Shown here in pieces: positions 1-6,172 of a stretch of 12,918 bases of DNA. Source of the stretch: CAYSRC01 sp964433495 (GTDB taxonomy: Bacteria > Bacillota > Clostridia > Oscillospirales > Ruminococcaceae); NCBI GenBank assembly GCA_964433495.1, contig CAYSRC010000050.1, forward strand, positions 1 through 12,918. The letters run 5' to 3'. The position numbers were made by a program, and so were the translations under genes. The notes below the pieces were generated by a model. It ran no database searches. It saw only the letters and a list, made by a program, of their open reading frames with translations, and was not told the DNA's origin. Every line of letters starts with the position of its first letter. The first letter of the stretch is position 1.

Positions 1-244
1 GACAAGCGAGCGAAAGCGAGGTTGCCCGTGAAAACGTTCTCTCAGCCGTCAAAAGCTGACGCAAGTCGAGCTTTTGGTAACGGCGTGAGGTTGTTATCAC
101 GGGATCGGCGCGAAGCGCCCACGACAAGCGAGCGAAAGCGAGGTTGCCCGTGAAAACGTTCTCTCAGCCGTCAAAAGCTGACGCAAGTCGAGCTTTTGGT
201 AACGGCGTGAGGTTGTTATCACGGGATCGGCGCGAAGCGCCCAC
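1..244. repeat. Two identical 122-bp tandem units with internal hairpins
   Basis: Positions 1-122 and 123-244 are identical base for base by eye. Each unit has a long imperfect stem (in unit 1, 25-31 pairs with 97-103, 45-49 with 80-84, with mismatches between), capped by an apical hairpin (50-60 with 65-76, one bulge) that closes on a GCAA loop, a GNRA tetraloop. A second hairpin follows (GGCGC-GAA-GCGCC, 107-119). No convincing protein is encoded. The array runs off the left edge, so copy number is unknown. Perfect identity suggests recent duplication, conversion, or an assembly effect at a contig end. Confidence 0.9.
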
Positions 245-372
245 GACAAATGAGGCGTCGCTTCGCCGAATTTGCCCGTAACAATGTTCTTGACGGTTTG
301 GGGCAATGCCCCAAACGCCCATGCGTTATTAAACGCATGGGCCGGTCGCCCATGGGGCGACCCGTCAAGGTT
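245..372 (-). ncRNA. Diverged third repeat unit; candidate structured RNA with four-way junction
   Basis: The unit begins like the 122-bp repeats (GACAA at 245, TTGCCCGT at 271-278) and ends with a similar GGTTATTAT segment, but the apical hairpin is replaced. The stem CTTGACG (289-295) with CGTCAAG (363-369) closes three perfect hairpins placed back to back: 296-316 (9 bp), 317-342 (11 bp) and 344-362 (8 bp). Only one base, 343, is unpaired in the junction. A minus-strand promoter at 373-401 should start RNA at about 366, inside the closing stem. It is called ncRNA because of this promoter and fold; it could instead be a silent palindromic repeat. Confidence 0.5.
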
Positions 373-401
373 ATTATACCACACTGCACCCCGTTTAACA
401 A
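373..401 (-). promoter_or_regulatory. Promoter reading into the repeat array
   Basis: On the minus strand, TTGTTA (396-401) and TATAAT (373-378) are separated by 17 bp, with an extended -10 TGG just upstream of TATAAT. The predicted start near 366 lies at the closing stem of the four-way junction. No coding start is correctly placed downstream. The corresponding segments of the 122-bp units (minus-strand TGATAACAACC) are similar but lack a good -10. Confidence 0.6.
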
Positions 402-461
402 TCCTGTCCCGACCCCGAAACACCGAACGCACGCCGCGCCGTCCGCCGTCCCCAACTCCCC

Positions 462-1043
462 TCAATTCTTGGGTTTTTTGCTGCCGGCCGCCTTCGCCGC
501 GCTCTTGATCTTCTCGCTTTTGTCTGCCTTTGCGGCGGCCTCGGGGTCCTCCCGTGCTCTCAGGGTGTCCAAAAGATACTCGCAGGCGACCTTCTGCGCA
601 TAGCTCGAGAGGGCAAGCTCCATCGCAGCCAGTGCGAGGCCGTCCTCACCCCGTTCAATGTCTATGCCCTTGAACGCGTTTTCAAGCCTATCGGTAAAGT
701 GCCCGTAAAGCTCCTCGGGCGAAAGCTCCTTTTGCGCGGACAGCAGCGACGCCATGTCCTTGACCGACAGGACCTGCTTGAGCCGCGCAATCATCGCAAG
801 ACGCACGAGGTGCTTGCGCGAATACTTTTTGCCCTCGGCGCGCGGGACAAGCCCGTCCTTGATATAGTTGTTGACCATCGCAGAGGTGAGCTCGTCCCCC
901 TCGCGCGACGACACCCTGCTGCGCGAAAGATAGTCGAGCACCTGGTCCATGTACAGCTCAAGGTCGGGCATGGCCCTGTACTCGCCCGGCATCCCGCGCA
1001 GCATCTCCTCACAAAAGCTTTTGAGCTCGAATGACTCTTCCAT
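462..1043 (-). CDS. DUF1836 family protein (MerR-like N-terminal helix-turn-helix)
   Basis: A 193-residue soluble protein. Residues about 25-110 match my recollection of DUF1836: a LELYMDQVLDYL segment, then TSAMVNNYIKDGLVP and KKYSRKHLVRLAMIARLKQVLS. The last two read as a recognition-helix region and a following helix, like the winged HTH of MerR proteins. The C-terminal 30 residues are Lys/Ala-rich and probably disordered. The family is common in Bacillota and has no established function; DNA binding is an inference. The ATG is preceded by GGAGAGGGAGAG. The gene has its own promoter (1151-1179) about 110 bp upstream, divergent from the SGNH hydrolase. No intrinsic terminator is seen after the stop, so its transcript may enter the structured repeat starting about 60 bp further on. 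Confidence 0.85.
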   Translation of the reverse strand: MEESFELKSFCEEMLRGMPGEYRAMPDLELYMDQVLDYLSRSRVSSREGDELTSAMVNNYIKDGLVPRAEGKKYSRKHLVRLAMIARLKQVLSVKDMASLLSAQKELSPEELYGHFTDRLENAFKGIDIERGEDGLALAAMELALSSYAQKVACEYLLDTLRAREDPEAAAKADKSEKIKSAAKAAGSKKPKN

Positions 1044-1150
1044 TGCTCTCCCTCTCCGCGCAAGCGCTTAAAAAGTGGCCTTAAAAGCACGCCGTCCCCG
1101 CGCCGCCCGTCTCGATTGCCGCGGCGCGCCGTCCCGTCGTATGTATCTAC

Positions 1151-1179
1151 ATTATAAACCTGTTTTGCGCGTAAATCAA
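1151..1179 (-). promoter_or_regulatory. Promoter of the DUF1836 gene
   Basis: Minus-strand TTGATT (1174-1179) and TATAAT (1151-1156) with a 17-bp spacer, in an AT-rich island. The predicted leader is about 100 nt and holds an 8-bp GC stem (CGCGCCGC with GCGGCGCG) of unknown meaning. It is back to back with the SGNH hydrolase promoter; the two -35 boxes are 18 bp apart. Confidence 0.75.
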
Positions 1180-1197
1180 ATATTAATAAATTCGCTA

Positions 1198-1225
1198 TTG
1201 CATATTTTAAATTGCGTGATATAAT
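1198..1225 (+). promoter_or_regulatory. Promoter of the SGNH hydrolase gene
   Basis: TTGCAT (1198-1203) and TATAAT (1220-1225) with a 16-bp spacer, giving a leader of about 25 nt before the strong ribosome binding site. Confidence 0.65.
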
Positions 1226-1255
1226 ATCAATAATTAGATTTACGAGGTGATCTGC

Positions 1256-1939
1256 ATGACCGATGTGTGTGTGTTCGGCGACTCGATTGCAAAGGGCGTT
1301 GTGTTCGACGCCGCAAAGCGCCGCTATGAGGTTTTAAAAAACAGCTTTGTCAACCTTGCGGGCCGCGCGCTTGAGCTCGCCGCAAAAAACTACTCCAAGT
1401 TCGGCAGCACCGTGAAAAAGGGGGCTGAGACGGTCTTGGGACACCTCGGCGAGGCAAGGCAGAGCGAGTACACTCTGCTCGAGTTCGGCGGCAACGACTC
1501 GGACTTTGACTGGCGCGCAATCGCCGAAAACCCCGACGACGTCCACCTGCCCAAGACGACGCTCGACGAGTTCTCCAAAATCTACGACGGGCTGATAAAG
1601 GAGATAAAGGGCGAGGGCGGCAGGCCCGTCCTGCTGAACCTCCCGCCCGTTGACCCGCACCGTTTCTTCAACCACTATACCCACGGGCTCGACAGGGACG
1701 CAGTGCTGTCCTGGCTGGGCGGCAGCGACGAGTACATCTACCGCTGGCACGAGATGTACAGCATCGAGGCAGAGAAGCTCGCGCGGCACAACGACGTCCC
1801 GCTGATCGACATCCGCACCCCGTTTTTGATGAACAAAAACTACGCCGACTACCTCTGCGAGGACGGCGCGCACCCCAACGAGAGCGGCCATGCACTCATC
1901 TCCTTTACAATTGAGCGCGCCGCAGCCACGGTACTTTAA
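1256..1939 (+). CDS. SGNH/GDSL-type esterase or lipase-like hydrolase
   Basis: A 227-residue single-domain protein carrying all four SGNH blocks: FGDS with nucleophile Ser10 (block I), Gly50 in KFGS (block II), GGND with Asn80 (block III), and DGAHPNESGH with Asp203 and His206 (block V). The family hydrolyses esters or acyl groups; the substrate here cannot be told. No signal peptide is present, so a cytoplasmic enzyme is likely. The ATG at 1256 is chosen over an in-frame GTG at 1247 because GAGGTGATC, an excellent anti-SD match, covers that GTG and is correctly spaced for 1256. The unit is monocistronic, with its own promoter and a 16-bp-stem terminator. Confidence 0.9.
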   Translation: MTDVCVFGDSIAKGVVFDAAKRRYEVLKNSFVNLAGRALELAAKNYSKFGSTVKKGAETVLGHLGEARQSEYTLLEFGGNDSDFDWRAIAENPDDVHLPKTTLDEFSKIYDGLIKEIKGEGGRPVLLNLPPVDPHRFFNHYTHGLDRDAVLSWLGGSDEYIYRWHEMYSIEAEKLARHNDVPLIDIRTPFLMNKNYADYLCEDGAHPNESGHALISFTIERAAATVL

Positions 1940-1967
1940 CCCGCCCCGCGGACACCGGCAAGACAGG

Positions 1968-2010
1968 GGACGGCTCGGAATGCAGACCGCATTCCGAGCC
2001 GTCCTTTTTT
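1968..2010 (+). terminator. Strong intrinsic terminator after the SGNH hydrolase
   Basis: A perfect 16-bp stem (1968-1983 with 1989-2004), loop AGACC, then six T. It lies 28 bp after the stop codon and isolates the TetR operon from upstream transcription. Confidence 0.95.
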
Positions 2011-2038
2011 CTGTGCGGCAAAAAGTCCGCCCTTTCCC

Positions 2039-2086
2039 TTGACATATTGAACATCGTTCAATATAATGGACTTGAACAACGTTCAA
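2039..2086 (+). promoter_or_regulatory. TetR-operon promoter with two palindromic operators
   Basis: TTGACA (2039-2044) and TATAAT (2062-2067) with a 17-bp spacer, a consensus sigma-A promoter. Operator 1, TTGAACATCGTTCAA (2047-2061), fills the spacer and abuts the -10. Operator 2, TTGAACAACGTTCAA (2072-2086), covers the expected start site. Both are TTGAAC-N3-GTTCAA, 25 bp centre to centre. The arrangement predicts tight autorepression by the TetR protein encoded directly downstream. Confidence 0.9.
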
Positions 2087-2686
2087 AGAAACAGGGAGGG
2101 ATGCTCTACGGACAGCAGAGAGGCGATTATCGAGGCGGCGACCGCGCTCATCGAACAAAGCGGGGAGGGCGTCGACAGCATCGCCGTCCGCGACATCTGC
2201 GGCAGGGCGGGCGTCGGGCTGGGCCTTGTCAACTATCACTTCGGCAGCAAGGAACGGCTCGTCGAGGTGTGCGTCGAGCGCATGGTAAACGGAGTCGTCG
2301 ACAGATTTCGACAGATGCGGGAGGATGCCGCGGGGCTCTCGCCCTTCGAAAAGATAGAGTATCTCGGCAACATGACGCTCGATTTCCTGTTTGAGCACCG
2401 GGCCGTGTCCAAAATCTCGATGCTCACCGACATGCGGTCGCCGAGGGCGGACGACAACACCGGCAGAACCTTTGCGGCATACCTGCCGCTCGTCGCCGCC
2501 TGCCGCCCCGACCTCGACGAGGCGGGCGTCCGCCGAACAACCTTTTGTCTCATCACCGTCATGCAGCAGGCCTTCTTGCGGCAGGAGGCGTTCTTTGCGC
2601 TGACGGGGGTCGATCTGACACAAAAAGAGGAGCGCAGGGCGTGGCACAGGCAGATTCTCCGCGATATTCTGGGGGTGCAAAAATGA
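2066..2686 (+). CDS. TetR/AcrR-family transcriptional regulator (start uncertain)
   Basis: The reading frame is typical TetR in length. The N-terminal HTH runs from SREAIIEAATALIEQSG through IAVRDICGRAGVGLGLVNYHFGSKERLVEVCV; the YHFGSKE segment is the family signature. The rest is a variable ligand and dimer domain; the ligand is unknown. It probably represses its own promoter through the twin palindromes at 2047-2086. The listed ATG at 2066 is the only ATG in frame before the HTH, but it overlaps the -10 box, so it cannot be used from this promoter. The SD (AGGGAGGG, 2093-2100) points to about 2108, where the in-frame codon is ACG (then DSREAII). An ACG start or a base error near 2101-2108 are both possible. 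The stop overlaps the next start (ATGA). Confidence 0.88.
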   Translation: MDLNNVQRNREGCSTDSREAIIEAATALIEQSGEGVDSIAVRDICGRAGVGLGLVNYHFGSKERLVEVCVERMVNGVVDRFRQMREDAAGLSPFEKIEYLGNMTLDFLFEHRAVSKISMLTDMRSPRADDNTGRTFAAYLPLVAACRPDLDEAGVRRTTFCLITVMQQAFLRQEAFFALTGVDLTQKEERRAWHRQILRDILGVQK

Positions 2687-3399
2687 ACATCGCCGTTATA
2701 AACGGGACCGAAAAGCGCGGCGTGACCTACCGCCTGAAGGAGCTGTTTTTAGCGCCGTTCAGGGGCCGCGCGGACATTGTCGAGTACTATCTCCCGAGGG
2801 ACTGCCCGGGCTTTTGCAGCGGCTGCGCAAGCTGTACACTGAACGGCGAAGCCACCTGCAAGGACGCGGAATATATCGCGCGCATCGAGCGCTCGCTTTT
2901 GGGGGCGGACCTCATCGTCATGACCTCGCCCGCCTACGTGTTTCACGCGACGGGCGCAATGAAAGCGCTGCTCGATCATTTCGCCTACCGCTGGATGCCC
3001 CACCGCCCCGCCCCCGAGATGTTCGGCAAGCGGGCGGTCATCATCACACAGTGCCTGGGCGCGGGGGCGAAAAGCGCGGCAAGAGATATCAAACACAGCC
3101 TGTCCTGGTGGGGCATCTCGAAAATCGGGGTGTTCACCGATAAACTGACGGGCGGCATCTTTTGGGACAAACTCAGCGAACGCAAGCGGGCGGCGCTCTC
3201 GAAAAGGATGGAAAAGCTGTCACGAAGGTTTTCTCAAATCAATTACGCAAAGCCCGCGCACACCGGCCCTGCCGCAAAGCTTAGGTTTTACTGCTGCCGC
3301 ATGATCCAAAGATCGCTGTGCAAAAGCGACCCCCAAAGCCTCGACGCGGGGTATTGGGCGCAGCGGGGCTGGCTCGAAAAAAACAGGCCGTGGCGGTAA
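2683..3399 (+). CDS. Flavodoxin-fold NAD(P)H-dependent FMN reductase / iron-sulfur flavoprotein-like
   Basis: A 238-residue protein beginning MNIAVINGTEKRGVTYRL, the first strand and phosphate loop of the flavodoxin-like FMN_red/Flavodoxin_2 fold. SPAYVFHATGAMKALLDHF (82-100) is the flavin-contacting segment typical of NADPH-dependent FMN reductases. Between them lies Cys45-X2-Cys48-X2-Cys51-X7-Cys59, close to the compact cysteine motif of archaeal and clostridial iron-sulfur flavoproteins that holds a [4Fe-4S] cluster; Cys41 is extra. It is likely an electron carrier or quinone/nitro-type reductase; the substrate is unknown. The last ~60 residues are basic and may not belong to the core. The start overlaps the tetR stop by four bases (ATGA), with GGGGGT upstream, indicating translational coupling and control by TetR. 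Confidence 0.85.
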   Translation: MNIAVINGTEKRGVTYRLKELFLAPFRGRADIVEYYLPRDCPGFCSGCASCTLNGEATCKDAEYIARIERSLLGADLIVMTSPAYVFHATGAMKALLDHFAYRWMPHRPAPEMFGKRAVIITQCLGAGAKSAARDIKHSLSWWGISKIGVFTDKLTGGIFWDKLSERKRAALSKRMEKLSRRFSQINYAKPAHTGPAAKLRFYCCRMIQRSLCKSDPQSLDAGYWAQRGWLEKNRPWR

Positions 3400-3716
3400 A
3401 GCTCCCTCCGCGCCGCCCCGCAGCCCTCGCGGCTTGGCGCAAAGGGCCGTTAGACGCCCAGCGTCCCGTAAGACGCCGCCCTTCGCCGCATCCCTTTTCA
3501 CCTGACCGACACAAAGGGCCGCGGCCTCTTTCATCCAAAAAGACGCCGTCCCCGCGCCCGCTTTGCAAAAACGCCGCGATATCCCCGAAAAGCCGGTATC
3601 CGTTATCGAATTCTCTGCGCCCCGTGCGCTCCAAAATACCCCGACAGCCGCCGCGGTGCGGCGGACGATATATAAGGGCGGCAACCCGCCCCGACCGTTT
3701 TACAGCATAGAGAGAG
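3400..3716. other. Non-coding stretch after the flavoprotein
   Basis: Open frames here on both strands give low-complexity Pro/Arg/Ala-rich peptides with no recognisable motif, so I call no gene. One clean hairpin is present: CCGCCGC-GGT-GCGGCGG (3648-3664). No terminator directly follows the flavoprotein stop. Confidence 0.5.
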
Positions 3717-3856
3717 GCGGGGGGGGGGGGGGGGGGGGGGGGCCCCGCCCCCAAAGAAAAAAAGAAAAAAAAAAAAAAACCCCTAATACCCGCCCGCCCC
3801 CCCCCCCCCCCCTTTCCCCCGCAGCCCCCCCCGCGCCCCCCCCGCGCCCCCCCCCG
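3717..3856. repeat. Homopolymer block: G24, A15, C16 and shorter C runs
   Basis: 24 G (3719-3742), an A-rich tract with 15 consecutive A (3765-3779), 16 C (3797-3812), then C runs of 8, 8 and 9. The G run could pair with the C run around an A-rich loop. Nothing else in the window looks like this. An assembly or base-calling artefact is the simplest reading; a genuine slippery intergenic tract is the alternative. Confidence 0.85.
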
Positions 3857-3911
3857 CCTCTTAAATCCGAATACAGGATAAAAATCCCGCCTCGACAACC
3901 GAGAGCAAGCT

Positions 3912-3951
3912 GTCCCCGCCGTCTCTGAATCGGCGGGGACTTTCTTTTTTT
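3912..3951 (+). terminator. Intrinsic terminator, plus strand
   Basis: Perfect 10-bp stem GTCCCCGCCG (3912-3921) with CGGCGGGGAC (3931-3940), nine-base loop, then TTTCTTTTTTT. It is the first plus-strand terminator after the TetR–flavoprotein operon, more than 500 bp past its last stop. 3952-4079 beyond it holds nothing I can identify. Confidence 0.85.
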
Positions 3952-4079
3952 GGGGGGGAGAAAAAACGCACCGCCCGACCGTTTAAGGCAGCGCCCTGTC
4001 CGCAGTAGAAGCATTCGATACCCGAGCCAAAAGACGCCGGCATCCGTCACGCCGCCGCTCTATCCCGCCGCCCCCTCGC

Positions 4080-5897
4080 TCAGGGCGCGTCCGCCTCGGC
4101 GGGGCTTTCTGCGGGGCTCCCGTCGGGGTCTTCCTCCCCCGCGGCAGGCGGCAGCTCCTCGGGCTGTGCGGGGGCTTCCTGCGCAAACGCGGTCACCCGC
4201 AGGCTGTCGGCCTGCAAAATCCTGCCCTCTGCCGCCGTGAAGCCGATTTCCACGGTGTCCCCGACGTTGAGGATCACCGCGTCCTCGGCGTCGCGCGCCG
4301 CAATCGCGTAGTAGCTTTCGCCCCCCGCGAGCCTGATATAGTAGACCGAGTTGCCGTCCATCACCGCCGTGCGCAGGTCGGCGACGACGCCGCTCACCGC
4401 GCTGTCCCCCGCGGGCAGCTCCTCCTCCGCGCCGATGAGGGCACGGTAGTTTCTCTCGCACTCGGACACGCTCGAGCCGGTCGCCACGATCTGGTACGAC
4501 TGCACGTTGACCATCGCGTACATCTTGACGAGGCCCGCCGCGTCCTTGAGCGACATAAAGTAGGTCGGCCGGCCGCCGATGTTCAGCAAGATCGGGAAAG
4601 TCGAGTCGTACCCGAGGTGCTGCACGACCCCCTCGGCCGACGACATCGCCGAATACTCGGCCGCGCCCGCGACCTCGTAAAATCGCGTCTGCTTGGTGCG
4701 CTGGTTGCTCAGCAAAAAGCCGATGTTCGAGCTGTCTCCCCCCACCGACGTGATGCCGGTGTAGACATAGACGTCGTCGTCCTGCGCGATGTAGTTGTAC
4801 CCGTCGGTCGTCACGGTGACGCCGCGCTGCCCGAACAGCGAGTTGAGGTAGCCGCCGCCGTACATCCCGTAATAGTCGTACTGCTCGATGATCAGCTCGG
4901 CGGGGTACACCCGGTCGACCCACAGCGGGGCCTCCTCGCAGTACTCGCACGCGCCGGTGACGGCGTTGACAAGCACCACCCCCTCGACGTCCCTGCCGCC
5001 GAAAAGGCCGATGCGCTTGACGATGCGCGGGCACACCCAATAGGGCTCGCCCTCCTCGTTTATCTCGAAAACGGGGTCGCCGAACATGAACGTCGGGAAG
5101 TTGAAGCGCAGGTGCCGCAAAAGGTTGCGGCCGAAGTGCTCGCAGGTCGAGTACTTCATGCCCTCGGGCAACCGCACGACTTCGGCATTCTGTGTCAGCA
5201 TGTCGATGATGATGTACCCGGGCAAGCCCTCGCCGCGGTTGTTGAGCCACTTTATCAGGTCGCCGTACTCGAGCGGCGTGACCCTCACCGGCCTGTCGAG
5301 ATAGTTTATCTGGGTATAGTCGCTGCTGACCTCAAACTGGCTGACCATGTCGGCGAGCTCGCCCAGCTTGCGGTCGCCCAGCTGCTCCGAGCTGTCCTTG
5401 TCGAGCATCGGGATCTGGTCGTAGGATATCTCGGCGACCTCCCGCTCAAAGCTGCCCGTCTCGACATCGAGCAGCTGCCTGTAGGAGCCCGAGCGCAGGA
5501 TCACGCTCGAGAGCAGCGAGCCGACGGCGATGACGGCGATAAAGACAAGGCAGATGACGAGCGGCACCTTGCAGTGCTTTTTGACCGACGGGAAAAACGC
5601 CTGCGCGTCGGTTATCTTCCATATCCCCGAGGTGACGACGGCGCACGCGCAGTACACCGCCGAGACGAGGAAGAAAAAGAAGTAGAAATCCACGCTCTGA
5701 AGGTTTATCGCGGGCAGCTCAAGATAAAAATAGGCGAGCGCGAACAGCGCCGTCACAAGCAGGTTGACAAGCAGCTTTTTGCCGCCGCGCCCCCCGCCCG
5801 CTTGCCCTTTGTCCTTCGGTTTTTCCCTTGTCTCAGCCTGTTCGCGGCCCATGACCTTTCTCTTGGACGCCTGCGCGGTCCTTTTGTCAAACGCCAT
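4080..5897 (-). CDS. Conserved-looking membrane protein, three N-terminal helices and large outer domain
   Basis: 605 residues, function not recognised. A basic N-terminus (1-40) precedes three hydrophobic segments at about 41-60, 70-91 and 111-134. Positive charges at 36-41 and 106-110 suggest N-inside topology, with about 440 residues outside the membrane. The outer part is rich in aromatic and acidic residues; distinctive segments are PYWVCPRIVKRIGLFGG, EQYDYYGMYGGGYLNS and FGQRGVTVTTDGYNYIAQDD. Around 505-565 alternating hydrophobics with VGDTVEIGF resemble an OB-type small barrel (inference). The last ~35 residues are Pro/Glu/Ala-rich and probably disordered. The start has GGAG eight bases upstream. 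Transcription is divergent from ylmH with a leader of about 155 nt; no partner gene is adjacent. Confidence 0.85.
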   Translation of the reverse strand: MAFDKRTAQASKRKVMGREQAETREKPKDKGQAGGGRGGKKLLVNLLVTALFALAYFYLELPAINLQSVDFYFFFFLVSAVYCACAVVTSGIWKITDAQAFFPSVKKHCKVPLVICLVFIAVIAVGSLLSSVILRSGSYRQLLDVETGSFEREVAEISYDQIPMLDKDSSEQLGDRKLGELADMVSQFEVSSDYTQINYLDRPVRVTPLEYGDLIKWLNNRGEGLPGYIIIDMLTQNAEVVRLPEGMKYSTCEHFGRNLLRHLRFNFPTFMFGDPVFEINEEGEPYWVCPRIVKRIGLFGGRDVEGVVLVNAVTGACEYCEEAPLWVDRVYPAELIIEQYDYYGMYGGGYLNSLFGQRGVTVTTDGYNYIAQDDDVYVYTGITSVGGDSSNIGFLLSNQRTKQTRFYEVAGAAEYSAMSSAEGVVQHLGYDSTFPILLNIGGRPTYFMSLKDAAGLVKMYAMVNVQSYQIVATGSSVSECERNYRALIGAEEELPAGDSAVSGVVADLRTAVMDGNSVYYIRLAGGESYYAIAARDAEDAVILNVGDTVEIGFTAAEGRILQADSLRVTAFAQEAPAQPEELPPAAGEEDPDGSPAESPAEADAP

Positions 5898-6059
5898 CCG
5901 ATGTTCTCCTTAATTTTAAAATGAATCGTCCGCCCGCCGCAAGCGGCAAAGCGGGCGCCGCCCGCGCCGGCAGGCGACTGAGGGCGGTGAGCTGTCCGCC
6001 CTTGGCGACCGCGACCCGCAGCGCTGGCAGTCACAGCTGTTTTGCCCTCCGTGATACCT

Positions 6060-6089
6060 ATTATACTACCCCGCGGGCGGGCTGCACAA
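6060..6089 (-). promoter_or_regulatory. Promoter of the 605-residue membrane protein gene
   Basis: Minus-strand TTGTGC (6084-6089) and TATAAT (6060-6065), 18-bp spacer. The leader to the start at 5897 is long (about 155 nt) and GC-rich, with several short inverted repeats, but I recognise no riboswitch. Confidence 0.55.
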
Positions 6090-6126
6090 GCTTTTCGTCC
6101 GGGTGTGGCGCTGGGCGGACAAAATG

Positions 6127-6135
6127 TGGTACAAT
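6127..6135 (+). promoter_or_regulatory. Extended -10 promoter of ylmH
   Basis: TGG followed by TACAAT (6130-6135) forms an extended -10; no good -35 is visible. It lies about 38 bp before the start codon, leaving a short leader with the SD. Confidence 0.5.
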
Positions 6136-6172
6136 ACATAGGTTGATTTTTAAAAAGCCAGGGGTGCGCCGA

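Noticed and set aside
1..244. CRISPR-like array
   Set aside because: Units are 122 bp, directly abutting and identical, with no unique spacers and no cas genes.
97..465. Minus-strand open frame of 122 codons across the repeats
   Set aside because: It is made of the palindromic repeats and the antisense of hairpins, has no protein motif, and its start lies next to the DUF1836 stop with no ribosome binding site that stands out.
1334..2680. Long minus-strand open frame of 448 codons
   Set aside because: It is the antisense shadow of the SGNH hydrolase and TetR genes, and crosses a perfect terminator and promoter.
3220..3684. Minus-strand open frame in the non-coding stretch
   Set aside because: It overlaps the flavoprotein end and gives an Arg/Gly/Ala-rich peptide without motifs; it lacks a convincing start signal.
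4060..5924. Other long frames on both strands over the membrane protein (for example 4617-5924 plus)
   Set aside because: High GC keeps shadow frames open; only the 4080-5897 frame has membrane helices, a sensible start and a plausible protein composition.
5921..6172. 84-residue N-terminal extension of ylmH
   Set aside because: The extension has no family resemblance, spans the divergent promoter region, and a well-placed SD and promoter support 6173.
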